64,000 nucleotides of DNA from Paramoeba atlantica (lineage: Eukaryota > Discosea). The notes beneath the pieces are model-generated. The model saw nothing but the letters and a program-made list of their open reading frames with translations, was not told the origin of the DNA and ran no database searches. Positions 37,872-52,331 of this stretch are shown here, piece by piece. The stretch is taken from NCBI GenBank assembly GCA_977017575.1, contig CDRNVI010000152.1:1-64000 (forward strand). The letters run 5' to 3'. The position numbers were made by a program, and so were the translations under genes. The number at the start of each line of letters is the position of its first letter. Position 1 is the first letter of the stretch.

Positions 37872-37944
37872 GCACTAGTGGCGCAATTGGTAGCGCATCG
37901 GCCTTCTGAGCTGGTGGTTGTGGGTTCGAGTCCCTCCTGGTGCT
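37872..37944 (+). tRNA. tRNA-Arg (anticodon TCT)
   Basis: Folds as a cloverleaf: acceptor GCACTAG with CTGGTGC, D arm GCGC...GCGC, anticodon stem TCGGC/GCTGG around CTTCTGA (anticodon TCT), T arm with GGGTTCGAGTCCC. A T run follows as RNA polymerase III terminator. Box A (TGGCGCAATTGG) and box B (GGTTCGAGTCC) are intact. The same gene starts again at 63,986 in a duplicate. Confidence 0.85.
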
Positions 37945-39416
37945 TTTTTTCTTTCTCTCTCACCCTTTCTCTTTTTTTTCTTCACTTTTCTCTTTTTTCT
38001 TTCTCTCTCGCCCTTTTCTCTTTTTTTCTTTCACTTTTCTCTTTTTTCTTTCTCTCCCTCTTTCTCTTTTTTTCTTCACTTTATCTTTTTTTCTTTCTCT
38101 CACTCTTTTTCTTTTTTTTTTCTCTCTCACTCTTTCTCTCTTTTTATCTTCTTCTTTTCCTTCAAATTCCTCTTCTTTTCTCTCTCTTTTTTGTTTTTCA
38201 AAGAGAAAAGGGAAAAAAAAAGGAAAAGGATTCAAAAAAGAAAAAAAAAGGAGGAAAAAAAAAGAAAAAAGGAAAAAAATAAGGGAAAAATAAGAATAAA
38301 AGGGAAAGAAAAAAAAGAATAAAAGAAAAAAGGAAAAAATAAGAGATGAAAAAGGAAAAAAGAAACCCAAGAAAAAAGAAACTCAAAAAAAAGGGGGGGA
38401 AGAAGAAAGAAGGAAAAAGACCTCTTGGTTTGAACTGGCGGTGCAGATCACCACAACCCAAGATCACAACACACACGGGATCCCTTGAAAAGAAAGTGCC
38501 ACAACCTGAGACAGGGAACAACAGTATGAATTGTTTTAGAAAAAGGAGAATGAAAGAGGAAAAAAAAAAGGAGGGGACAACTTTTGAGAAGAGAAAAGAG
38601 GGGGAAAAGGGGGAAAAAAAAAGGGAGAAACAAGAAAGAGAGAAACGAAAAAAAAAAAACCAAAGCACAGTTTATTGAGTTTACAAAGAGCATCTTCCAC
38701 GGTTTTCGATGTCCTGAAAAATTAAGGGATCTAAATCAGCGGTTCAACCGCTTTTTTTGTTTCTTTTTTTTTTTTTGGTGAGCAGCAACAGAGAGGAAAG
38801 GAAAGAGAAGAGCAGCAGCATAGGTTACAGAAGAGGAGAGAAGAAGAAAGAGAAGAAAGAGAGAGAGAGGAGGAAAGGGAGGGAAGAGCAGCAGCGCAGG
38901 TTACAGAAGAGGAGAGAAGAAGAAAGAGAAGAAAGAAAAGAGAGAGGAAAGGGAGGGAAGAGAAGAAAGAGAAGAAAGAGAAGAAAGAGAAGAAAGAGAG
39001 AGAGAGAGGAAAGGGAGGAAAGGGAGGAAAGAGAAGAAAGAGAAGAAAGAGAAGAAAGAGAAGAAGAGAGAGGAAGAAAGGAGAGAGGAAACTTTCTTTG
39101 GAGAAAGGAACTTTGTGTTTGAAAGGATCTCTTTTTCCTTTGGTTTCTTTTTTTTTTACACTGTTTCTTCTTTTTTTTCTTTTCTGTTTCTCTCCTTTTT
39201 TTTTTCTTTTCTGCTCTTTGATTTCTTTTTATTGCTGTTTTTCACCAAAAGTTGAATTTAGTTGGTAAACAACAATAAATTTCTTTTGAAAAGAAAATTT
39301 CTGTTTTTTAATCCTTTGTGTGGCAAGTGATTGGGTTGAGAAAATATATATGAACAAGGCTAATGATTTTAGACAGCAGTGAGATTGAATAATACACATG
39401 GTGTGATGTGGATCTA
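37945..39416. repeat. pyrimidine-then-purine low-complexity region
   Basis: Plus strand is pyrimidine-rich (37,945-38,196), then purine-rich (38,200-38,690), then GAAGAGAAA-type purine arrays (38,790-39,100), then mixed AT-rich to 39,416. No gene is seen; open frames follow from composition. A GC-richer island at 38,430-38,510 is unassigned. Confidence 0.65.
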
Positions 39417-40733
39417 CTAAACTTGAGTCCAGTGCACTACTGGAAGAGAAAACCTTCTTTCAAAAAGCAAGAAGAAGAGCGCTCTGCCTGAAAAGTTTTG
39501 TTCAATTTTTGGTCTGTGAATATCATCATTTCTATAATTTTTGTGATTTTTGGCCCTTTCAAGTTCCTTCAGGACTCTTTGTTCTCTTTGTCTCTTCGAT
39601 TTCTTCCAGCAGGATTTAGTCTGGGGTGGGGGAACAACCTTCTCTGGTTCCACATTTGGGTCCATGTTTGGCTCCACTCCAGAGGGTTTTGGGGGGGGTT
39701 CTTTGTGGTTGTTCCATCCTCCTGATGAACCCCTCTTCTTTTTCTCTGACCACAACCACGACCACAACCACAAGGCAGCGCAAACAGCAAAAAAAAAACC
39801 TGAAAAATGCTCTTTCTGTGATTGGTGCTGTGGATCATATTTGTATTTTTGTTCTCTCTCAGTGTTCAACCAGCGAAGGAAGGTCTGCCAACAACTTTTT
39901 TTGCTTTTTTTTTGTATTCTCTGAAATTTCACTTGCAATCACATCATCAATTTCTTGTGAACTCATCTCCATTTTCTTTGCAATAGAGAAAGTGGCCAAA
40001 TATGGATCTGGATCGTAAGAACAAGATTGTTTCTCATTTGACATGCATTTTCAGGCTTACAATTTTTGTTTGGGGTATTCTTCTTGTCTTTGTTTTCAGT
40101 TCACCACTCAACTGATAATATGATGTCTCCCCTTGCAGCCATTTTCTCATAGCCATCATTGTCTCTGGGGGTACTCCTTTTGGATTGGTTTGGAATGTTG
40201 TTCCATTGCTCTCCTCCAGCTCCAGGGGTCCTCACCCAAATGGCATTTGAATGTTGTTGCGAACCCTTATGAACTTTGCAGTGTTCTACCAAAAACACTG
40301 ACAACTTCCATGGTCTGTCAATCCACAAAGCAAACATCTTGTTCTTCCCTGGAGTCCTGAAAGAAGCTGCAGATTCAGACCACAATCCTTCCATCAAGTG
40401 CCAAAGTCGAAGGAGATGATTCCCACCACAAATAAAAACAAAAAGGTTCTTCTCCCCTCTTTCTCTTTCAATCAGTTTGATTCTTAATCCTTTTTGGTAC
40501 TCCTCAGTATCCTGAACTCTGATCTTTGCTAACTGAGGTTGAGCACTGCAGGATAAAGTTAACCTCAACAAGAAGAAATCTCTTCACTGTATCATCCCAA
40601 ACCTGAATGTTTTTCCCAAAATCTTTGAACTTTGCTTTGAACACAGACCCTTGACCAAATTTCTTGATGAAAGCATTGATGATGTCTCCATCTCACACAT
40701 CTCTTTGAGCAATCTTGTTTTTCTTGAGTTACA
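39417..40733 (-). pseudogene. unknown coding relic, possibly multi-exon
   Basis: The minus strand is open from 40,571 to TAG at 39,417 (385 codons) apart from TGAs at about 40,101 and two near 39,95x; no TAA. Upstream, 40,571-40,733 has another protein-like frame (GDIINAFIKKFGQGSVF, FKDFGKNIQVWDD). Within 39,859-40,044 a different frame looks more protein-like (PYLATFSIAKKMEMSSQEID), so introns or frameshifts are likely. Recognisable composition: NLFVFICGGNHLLRLWHL, a Lys-rich block, and a proline patch (VEPEKVVPPP) before a charged helix. I do not recognise the family and propose no function. Some CpGs are retained. Confidence 0.4.
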
Positions 40734-41326
40734 GGTCAAAGAAACGAGTTGTGTACAATCAGGCTTGTTTTTTTTGTTGATTTTTTTTCCTTTTTATTCT
40801 TTTAAGTTCTTCTTTCTCAAAATAAAAACAAGAGAATGAAAGAATCAGAACAGATGAAAGTTCATCCCCCTCCATCAATTTCTCATTTTGGAACAAAAAG
40901 AGGTTCTTCTTCCCCCCCCCCTTTTTTTCTCTTTCTTTCAACTTAAAAACTCTCAACCCACAAACAAAATAAAAAACAAAATAAAAAAAAATAAAACATT
41001 GCAGCACAAACAAAGGACCTAACAAAAACAAACCTCTTGAATGTATTTAGAACAAAAGAATAGGATCTTTGGAGCGGGTCTTTTCAACTGAAGAGAAAGA
41101 GTGACTTGTCAAGAGTACAACATCTTTGTGAAGAAGGGGATGTCATTTCTTGTTTGTTTCTGTTTGTTCATTTGTTCAAACTCACATTCAGAGAGAGAAA
41201 GAGAGTTCTTTACAAACTGTAAAGGATTTCCTTATTTACATTTACAATTACAATTGAAATTGTTTCCCCCCCAGCCCCCTCTCCCCAACAAAAATACCAG
41301 TTCTTTTTTGTCTTTTTTTCACAAAT
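40734..41326. other. AT-rich spacer, nothing recognised
   Basis: Poly(A)-, poly(T)- and poly(C)-rich sequence with no supported gene. Confidence 0.5.
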
Positions 41327-41373
41327 TCCCTTGTGGTGTAGTCCCACCCTGGGTTCGATTCCTGGCAAGGGAG
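41327..41373 (+). pseudogene. tRNA-Glu pseudogene lacking the anticodon arm
   Basis: TCCCTTGTGGTGTAGT joins directly to CCCACCCTGGGTTCGATTCC and CAAGGGAG. Relative to the intact tRNA-Glu at 42,987 the D-loop to variable loop is deleted. The leader TTCTTTTTTG is also shared, so it is a duplicate of that locus. Confidence 0.88.
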
Positions 41374-42986
41374 CTTTTTTTTTCTTCAATTTTATGAAAC
41401 TACACCCTGCATGCAGCAGGGGGTGGAGCAGAATTAGTCTTATTTTTTTGAGGCCATTATTTGTTCTTTTGTTTTTCTCCATGTATCTGTTTGTGTGGGA
41501 TCACCAAACTCTTCAAAATTTTTTCAAAAACAATTTCAAAAGTAAGTTGCACTGGCATCATCTTTTTTTGCTCTTTTTGGGGATGTTCTCCAATGTTGAA
41601 TGTTCCAGCCACTGCAAGTGGAGGACCTAAAGGTTAAAGGTGAGGAGGTTGATGGTGAGGGTGAGGGTGAGTCCTCTTTCATTTCCAATGTACCACCACG
41701 AGAAAGAATTTTGGTTCTCAAAGATTTGTTGTTTGGTTTCTTTCATTCACATCATCACAGCCTTTTTTACCCCTGTTTCTTTGGACGATTTTGCAAAAGC
41801 TGGGATAAACAGCAAAAACTCCATCTTTTGATTCCTTTCCAACAGTTGTTCAGAAATTGCAATTTCCAGCTTCAACCCCTTATAATTTTCCGCCTGGTTC
41901 TTCTCTCTTCCAAGGTTTGTTTTTCAGCAAAAAAGTATTCCATTTCATTTTGTATCTCCCTGACATGAAAGAATCAAGGGAGAGTGTTCCCAAGTTAGGT
42001 ATCACCTCTTGGAGACCACTTTGGATCATGTCTGCTACAAGAACCTCACTGGATCTCTCATAGAAGAGACACCCAACTGGGATGTTGTTTCTTTCAGTCT
42101 CTACTTGGGCGATTGAGGTTCTAAACACCTGGCACAAATGTGTGTCAAGTTCTGTGCGCTTCTTTCACGCTCTCTCTTGCAGTTTTCCTTCTCTTTTTCA
42201 ATCTATCTTTTTCATCCACTTCCATTCTTTCCTTCTTATCCACACCATTCTTCTCTCTTTTTTCCTTCCCATTGTAAATTTTATTCCAGGGTTCAAAAGT
42301 TCAAGAGGTGCAACTGAAAGTTATCAATTGAAGTTGGGAAATCATAGAATGGTTTGGAGAAGTGGAGGAGGAGAAGGAGCCCTGTTGTCAATGGTGTGAG
42401 TCACAATCCATTTCAGTGAATCAATGTCAATCCAAATAAAGATGATGTACATATTTGTAATATTACATATTTAACAGAGTCTCTCCTCTTCCCAAAAAAT
42501 GCTTCAAAAAATGCTTGTGTGAAGTGAAAACTTTCTTGGCAAGGAGGTGAGACGGATGTTAATCTTCCAGGCGCTTGGAATTTGTCTGGGTTAAATTTCA
42601 GAAACAGCATGCTCCTATGTGATGTATCAAGTGCAACCACTGTCAACTATAAAGTTGGTGTGGCTTGAAGATGGATATTTTTCGGAGAAGAGGAAGTAAT
42701 GTGAGATGATGTGGAGATGATGAGCAGATCATCATTGGACAAAACAGGGAAAGTGACTGAAGTGGAATTTTCACAGGTTCCAGTCTTTGGATTGACTCCA
42801 TTCCCCAAAATTCTTGCTTTCTTCTTGTTCACTCTGGCAGGCCACCAACATCATGAAAAAGTAATCTCTCAATTTTTTCTCAAAAGCTCAAAAATCAAAG
42901 GATATTCTGTTGTTCTCTGCAGAGAGAGAAGGACAAAAACAACCCACCACAACACAACAGTTCTTTTTTGTTTTTTTTCAACTAAT
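41374..42986. other. unassigned region with minus-strand relic frames
   Basis: Minus-strand open stretches at 41,880-42,137 (contains RTSIAQVETERNNIP and SSEVLVADMIQSGLQE) and 42,413-42,646 (contains FLKFNPDKFQAPGRL) look protein-like but match nothing I know. They are in different frames and separated by stops. A plus-strand frame at 41,600-41,725 is also open. Probably decayed mobile or host sequence. Confidence 0.35.
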
Positions 42987-43058
42987 TCCCTTGTGGTGTA
43001 GTCGGTAACACGGTCGGCTTTCACCCGGCCACCCCGGGTTCGATTCCCGGCAAGGGAG
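42987..43058 (+). tRNA. tRNA-Glu (anticodon TTC)
   Basis: Perfect acceptor TCCCTTG/CAAGGGA with discriminator G. Anticodon stem GTCGG/CCGGC around CTTTCAC gives TTC at 43,020-43,022. T arm is CCGGGTTCGATTCCCGG. A T run follows at 43,061. Box A and box B are intact. Confidence 0.95.
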
Positions 43059-43302
43059 ATTTTTTTTCAATTCCTTTTTTTTTTCTGGTGTGTTCTGTTG
43101 TTTCTTGTGTGCAGCTGTTTTCTTTGTTCCTTTTCTTTTTTTTTTTTGATATTCTTTCCAAAGAATCAAGAACAATTTTTGATTCAAAGGAAGGTGAACC
43201 CCAAAGAGTTGATTTGAAAAAAAAGATTTCTTTGAGTTTGAACATCAAAAACACAAAACTGATTCAATTTCAAAAAAAAAAGAAAAAAAAAAGAAAAAAA
43301 AA

Positions 43303-43327
43303 TGCCGAAAACGTGGATCGAACACGT

Positions 43328-43359
<32 letters not shown>

Positions 43360-43375
43360 GCTGAGCTATTTCGGC
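43303..43375 (-). tRNA. tRNA-Phe (anticodon GAA)
   Basis: Minus strand: acceptor GCCGAAA/TTTCGGC with A as discriminator, D arm GCTC...GAGC, anticodon stem TCAGA/TCTGA around CTGAAGA (GAA), T arm ACGTGTTCGATCCACGT. A T run lies just downstream on this strand. Confidence 0.95.
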
Positions 43376-44369
43376 TTTTCTGGAAAAAAAGACCATTTTT
43401 TGGGAACACAGGTACTTGTAAAGAGGATTGTCTGATTGGAACATTGAAAAACATCAAAAATTCCCTTTTTTGAAACCATTTTTTTGTTTTTGAGTGTTTT
43501 TTGGGATTAAAATATTCTCAAAATGAATTTTTGACACATGTTTAAACTGTTGTGATTTGGTGAAAGCTCTTTTTGAACACAAGCACTAGATTTGTAGCAC
43601 TAAAATCAACTTTGTTGTTTTGTGTTGGAATCCACAAGGGCAGACACAGATGTACAAGGGCAAGATTTGCTTTTGGTTGTGTTTTATTCTTTTTGTTAAG
43701 TGGCCAGGAGTTGATGGAGAAAGGAGTGGGCAGGTGAAGGAAAGAAAAAGAAAGAAAAAGAAAGAAAAAGAAAGAAAAAGAAAGAAAAAAAAAGAAAAGA
43801 GAAAAGTCAAGAGCAAATCATGGGAAAAGATTGGCAGTGCATCACAATGGAAACTAACCAAGTGAGTTTATTCCTTTGACCAACAAATAAGAGGCATTCA
43901 CATGGGACAATAAATACAAACAAGTATGGAATTTGACAAGAAATAAAATAGAATAGAAGACAAAAACACACAAGAGAAGGACACAGTGGAGAGATTACAT
44001 CACAGATAAATGTTACAGAACATAGGATTAATTGACATGAAGATAATGTGATTAGGGGAAATAAATGGACAAGATAATATTAAGGGAACAACTTGAAATC
44101 AGAGTGAGAACTGGGAGGGAAGAGTTCAGATGAGAGAGACAGGAACACATGCAGAATTAGAACAGTGTGTACAGTCTCACAAATGTTCATTGGGGACATT
44201 TGTACAATTGGAAAGCACAATAACAATCTCTCAAGATCATAACAAATTACAAGGTTTTCATTTTCATTTCTAATTTAAGAGGAGAGGATTCAATCAGTGT
44301 ACAAATATGAAACAAATTAATTTGCACAATATGGAATCAAATTACATGAGGATTCTAACACTTTTGGTT
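43376..44369. other. CpG-free spacer with (GAAAA)n patch
   Basis: No gene seen. Contains a GAAAGAAAAA array at 43,740-43,800. A short sequence at 43,580-43,640 (CTAGATTTGTAGCAC, AAATCAACTTTGTTGTTTTGT) belongs to the repeat family at 44,520 and 45,900. Confidence 0.5.
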
Positions 44370-44640
44370 TGAAAGATGTCTTTGTTTAGGAAAAAGGAAT
44401 TGGAAAAACAATTCAAGAAAAGGAATTGTGAAAGGAGAAAGGAAAGGTGTTCTGCAAATATGAAATTTCCAGGAAGAGGAATTGACACATGTTGGTTCAG
44501 TGAAAGTGCAACTTGGACAAGCATGCTAGATTTGAAGCACCAAAATCAACTTTGTTGTTTTGTTGCAAAGACCACAGAGCTCCTGTGCACAGAACCCCTG
44601 TGCAAGACCATGAAGAGTGCAGACAACAATGTTTTAAAGA
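44370..44640 (+). repeat. left arm of a 1.2-kb-spaced inverted repeat
   Basis: About 250 bp matching the reverse complement of 45,850-46,115, including CAAAATCAACTTTGTTGTTT, GACACATGTTGG and GGAATTG...GGAATTGTG. The arms are divergent but clearly related, so they are two old insertions in opposite orientation. Confidence 0.75.
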
Positions 44641-45192
44641 GATGATGTGTACTTTGTATAAAAAGATATTTAATTGTATTCATGAGTTTCATTGGGGATG
44701 GGGCTGCTGTAAATGGTCTCAGTATACAAAGCATGAGATTCCTTTCAAACCAAAACTCCTCTCTCTTTTTCAAAGTTTCTGAGAATGTGATTCCCTTATG
44801 TTAAGTTTTAAACCAAAGTTGACACTGAGTGGAAGATTGTAGAAACAGAGAATCTACCTTTTCACCACCTCCTGACCAGGCTTGCCAGTGCACCCCTAGA
44901 GTCCAACTACTCAGCAACTCTCAAGTATCAGAAAAAGCTCTTCAACTATCAGAATAGAGAAAAAAGAAAGAAAAAGAAAAGAGAAAAAGGAGGAAAATGT
45001 TAGGATTGACAAGAGCTTCAGAAAAACAACAAAACCAAAATTAATCCAAAAATCAGATGCAAAATGTGTAGTTTTTTTTTCATGAAAACAAACAAGAGGA
45101 ACATTTGAACAAAAGAGAAAATGTGAAAAGTAAAGAAACACAGGGATGTGATAGAGACAAAAAGGAATCAAAAACAGTGTTTTAGTTGAAAA

Positions 45193-45619
45193 TTTTTTTT
45201 TTTTTTTTTTTGAGGCAGACTTTATTCAATTAGTAGTTCTTAATCTAAGCCATTTGAATTACATTAAATTATGTTTGTTTTTAACCTCTAACGAGAGGTG
45301 AAGTTTTAAACTTCAGCTTAGTTCAGTTGGTCTTTATGCTGAACTTTAGAACTTCTGCAAGTTCAGGCTGGAGGATGCACATCAGAAGGAAGAATAATCC
45401 AAAGCTCCTTCCAAGGGAATTTATCCTCAACTTTTTAGCAGACAGGGCTGAGATGTAACCTGTTCCGATTTTCACACTTCTTCAAGAGCTCCTCACTCCA
45501 ATCAAATCACTCTACAGCACCAGAAAAATTTTCTATAATATTGAAAAACTGGGATTTGAACTCGCCCCCCCGGGGTTGGACATAGTCGAATTTACCACTA
45601 AACTACGGGCACCAACCAA
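45193..45619 (-). mobile_element. tRNA-derived SINE with poly(A) tail and 15-bp target duplication
   Basis: Minus strand from 45,619: a tRNA-like head with box A (TAGTTTAGTGG, complement at 45,595-45,605) and box B (GAGTTCAAATCC, complement at 45,552-45,563), a 340-bp body, AATAAA (complement at 45,221-45,226), then A19. The direct repeat TGTTTTAGTTGAAAA flanks it at 45,178-45,192 and 45,620-45,634. The head is GC-rich and keeps CpGs while both flanks have none, so it is young. It would be transcribed by RNA polymerase III and copied by LINE enzymes. Confidence 0.88.
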
Positions 45620-45849
45620 TGTTTTAGTTGAAAAAGAAATAAAGACAAAATCAAATCAACAAAAAACAGGAAAAAAGAAAAATCAGAAAGGAAAAATCAA
45701 AAAGAGAAAAGGAAGGAAAAGGAAGGGAAATCACTTTTTTTGGATGATGACTGCCTTACCAGCATCTTACAGGATACCAACAGACAGAGAAAAGAGAAAG
45801 ATGGTTAAAGGAACCAGATCATACTGGAACCTCTCTTTCCTGGTCTGGA

Positions 45850-46115
45850 CATTGCCACCTTTCTAATTGCACAGAAGCTCTGTGCTCCTTGCAGATTGCA
45901 ACAAAACAACAAAGTTGATTTTGGTGCTTCAAATTTAGCATGCTTGTCTGAGTTGCACTTTTGCCAAACCAACACATGTTGATTCCTCTTCTTGGAAATT
46001 TCTTATTTGTGGAACATCTTTCCCTTTCTCTATACACAATTCCCTTTCTGAATACCTTATAACAAATTGTTCTCCCAATTCCTTTTCCCTAACAAACATG
46101 CTTCCAAACCAAAGA
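45850..46115 (-). repeat. right arm of the inverted repeat
   Basis: Reverse complement of the family at 44,370-44,640; CAACAAAACAACAAAGTTGA and CCAACACATGTTGATTCC are the clearest shared parts. A SINE lies between the arms. Confidence 0.75.
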
Positions 46116-46149
46116 GAATAAAACACAAACCAACAGCAGCAGAAACATA

Positions 46150-46440
46150 TTGCCCTTGTGCATAATGCTTCTCTACATGGATAATATTTTCTTGTGTGGA
46201 ACAGCAGATGCAATCATTGAGAACACCTGCAAGATCAAGGAGCTTCTCCCTCAAGGCAACCTCAATCTTGAGACCAGGAAGTGTGAAAGGCACAAACCCA
46301 AAGAGAGTGAAGAAAAGTGTTTATTGGTAACAAGAAACACAAAAGGGGGAACAAATGAATGTGACATCAAATGGGAAAAGGGAGAAGGCAAGACAAATCA
46401 AAAGGAGAAAAAAGACAAAAAGGAAGACAAATCAGCATGA
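46150..46440 (+). pseudogene. reverse transcriptase fragment (motif C region)
   Basis: The plus frame reads LLYMDNIFLCGTAD, then IKELLPQGNLNLETRKCE, which matches the RT palm pattern Y-x-D-D then G-L-x-L-N-x-x-K-C. The second Asp is Asn, so the active site would be dead. The rest is lysine-rich low complexity ending at TGA (46,438). Too short to assign to LTR or LINE type. No CpG. Confidence 0.5.
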
Positions 46441-46821
46441 GATCAAAGATAACTGCAACAGAACAAAGCAGAAATCAACATCACAAAAAGCAGGAAAAGA
46501 AGGAAAAGAACAGGAGAAAACAAAAGGAGGAAAACAAAGAGAAAAGGGAAAGAAGAGAGGGGAAAAGAGAGAGCAGACAGAGCAGCAGTGATGGATGTGA
46601 GAATGGCTCCAAATGAACAAACCAAGAACTGACAGGATCATAATAGGAAGGGGAAAATGATTGTTTTCTCTTTTGAAGCTGATGAAACTGGGCACCAAAA
46701 GCTTGTGGGAGAGGGCTTTGAATCAGTTCAGTGCACTGAAATTTCAGGAGTTCCCCTTGGACAAGAAAAAGAGGTTTGTGAGTGGCTATGCAAACAAACA
46801 CAGGATCACACACAGGGGTGA

Positions 46822-47640
46822 GCTCAAGCTGCACTTGCAATTGTGGTGTTTTTTGGGGTTGAAGTGACTTCAGATATTCCTTTTGAGCCTTCAAAAAAAA
46901 AATCTGATGTCAAAACCATGTGTTCACTCTTGTGGTCTCTCTTTTGATTTGTTTGTTTTTTGGTTGAATGAGGATGGTGAAGGTTGAAGAAATAGAACAA
47001 AAAAGAAAAGGAAAAAGGAAAAAAAGTGTGTATTTGTTATTCTTTTGATGATTGGATTGTTTAATTTAAAAGAAAAGGTTGTGTGTTGAAGTTGAAGATG
47101 ATGATGTTGTGGAAGGAAAAAAAAGAACCTGTTTTGTTGATTGATCCAAATAGAAAGAGATTTCTTATTGTAAATTCATTTGATGATAAAAAAGTGAAAA
47201 GAGAAACAAATTCTTTTTTTTTTCTTCAAAAAACACCTCAAAACTCACTCTCAAACACTCTTTTCAACCTTTCTTTCAGTTCTGGAGAGGAAAAACAAAA
47301 CAAAAAACCAGTCAAAAAAAAAACACAAAAAAAAAGCGCTTTTTTTTTGACGGTTGATTTTTTTTTTATTTTTTTTTGACTGTCAAAATTATTTTTTCAA
47401 TGGTTGAAATCTTTGTTGTTTTTTTTCAACTGTCAAAGTTATTTTTTTGATGGTTGATGTTTTTCTTGGTTTTTTTTTTGATGGTCGAAAGTTTGAACAA
47501 TGGAAGAAAGTCAAGTTGAGGCTGTTTGTGAGCTGAGGTGGGCAATGACATCAGCTAACTTTCAGGGTGTTGAAACCTCTCCAGCAGTCCGATTCAAACC
47601 CACAAATTGCCCTGACTGCAAGTGCAGCTTGAGCCCACCT
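46822..47640 (+). repeat. dispersed repeat, copy 2, with possible terminal inverted repeats
   Basis: 46,822-47,160 matches 23,384-23,722. The first bases (GTGAGCTCAAGCTGCACTT) recur inverted at 47,613-47,638, so the whole 0.8-kb block may be a DNA element with about 25-bp ends. Inside, 47,330-47,480 has repeats of TTTTTTGACDGTTGAT. Confidence 0.55.
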
Positions 47641-47742
47641 CTGTGTGACTCTGCATCAGTTCAAAAGCATGACTCCATCATGCACCCCTATCCTCATGAG
47701 TCAATGGAGCTTTTCTTGAAACCACTTAACAATATCATCTGA
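47500..47742 (+). CDS. small hypothetical Cys-rich protein
   Basis: ATG at 47,500, 80 residues to TGA at 47,740, or 99 if TGA is read through to TAG at 47,797. Contains CPDCKCSLSPPLCDS, a possible small metal-binding loop, and no known domain. It overlaps the right end of the repeat above, so it may be part of a mobile element or not a gene. Confidence 0.3.
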   Translation: MEESQVEAVCELRWAMTSANFQGVETSPAVRFKPTNCPDCKCSLSPPLCDSASVQKHDSIMHPYPHESMELFLKPLNNII

Positions 47743-47881
47743 AATGAATACAGGGGAAATCAGTGACCCATCCAATACAGCTTGGAGAGAATGAAATAGA
47801 GAAAGAGTGAATCAAGAGGGCATCAAAGTGAATTCTAGAATTTGGGGAGAAAGAGAGAGAGAAATTCATGGAGAACACTTG

Positions 47882-48030
47882 AAAAAAATTGGACCACCTG
47901 GGAATTGAACCCAGTGTGTCTGCTTGGAAGAGGGACAGGTTGCCACAAGACAAGGATTTTTTTTTTTTTTTTTTTTTTTTGGTGACTGCTGGGACTTTAT
48001 CAGTTCACAAAGAAGGCCACGAGACAAGGA
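47882..48030 (-). pseudogene. tRNA-like relic interrupted by a short retroposed insert
   Basis: Minus strand has a good T arm (CTGGGTTCAATTCCCAG) at 47,889-47,905 and tRNA-like sequence upstream. This is broken by an insert at 47,957-48,015: 35 nt containing GATAAAGTCCCAGCAG, then A24. The insert is flanked by a 15-bp duplication (GCCACAAGACAAGGA at 47,942 and GCCACGAGACAAGGA at 48,016) with one mismatch, CG to CA. The tRNA identity is unclear. Confidence 0.6.
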
Positions 48031-48284
48031 GGGGAGAGAAGCAAAAGAGGTGAAAAAAAACCAAAAAAGGAAAAAGGGAGAAAAATACAAATATAGAAAA
48101 ACAACAAATAAAGATTATCGGATATACTCAACCCTCAAGTAAAATTGATTGAACGAAAAAAATGAGAGGGGAAGAAGAGAGGGGATGAGGGAGGGAGGGG
48201 GAAGTAAATATATCTATTACCTCAAGTTAAAATAAGTAAAAAAGAAAAAAATAATAAAAAATAGTTATTATTTTTAATTAAAAA

Positions 48285-52331
<4,047 letters not shown>

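Noticed and set aside
35998..39122. K/E/R-rich and S/F/L-rich frames in purine and pyrimidine tracts
   Set aside because: Composition artefacts without domains or splice support; the same holds for 60.1-62.4 kb.
1..40600. First reading of in-frame TGA as tryptophan codons
   Set aside because: Some contexts looked good for Trp, but at the Copia sites with a known consensus the residue is Arg, and CpG loss offers a simple CGA to TGA route. Kept only as an alternative within a finding.
42620..42660. VDSGCT motif resembling a Copia aspartic protease on the minus strand
   Set aside because: The frame stops a few codons later, the overlapping frame looks more protein-like, and no other Copia motif follows in order.
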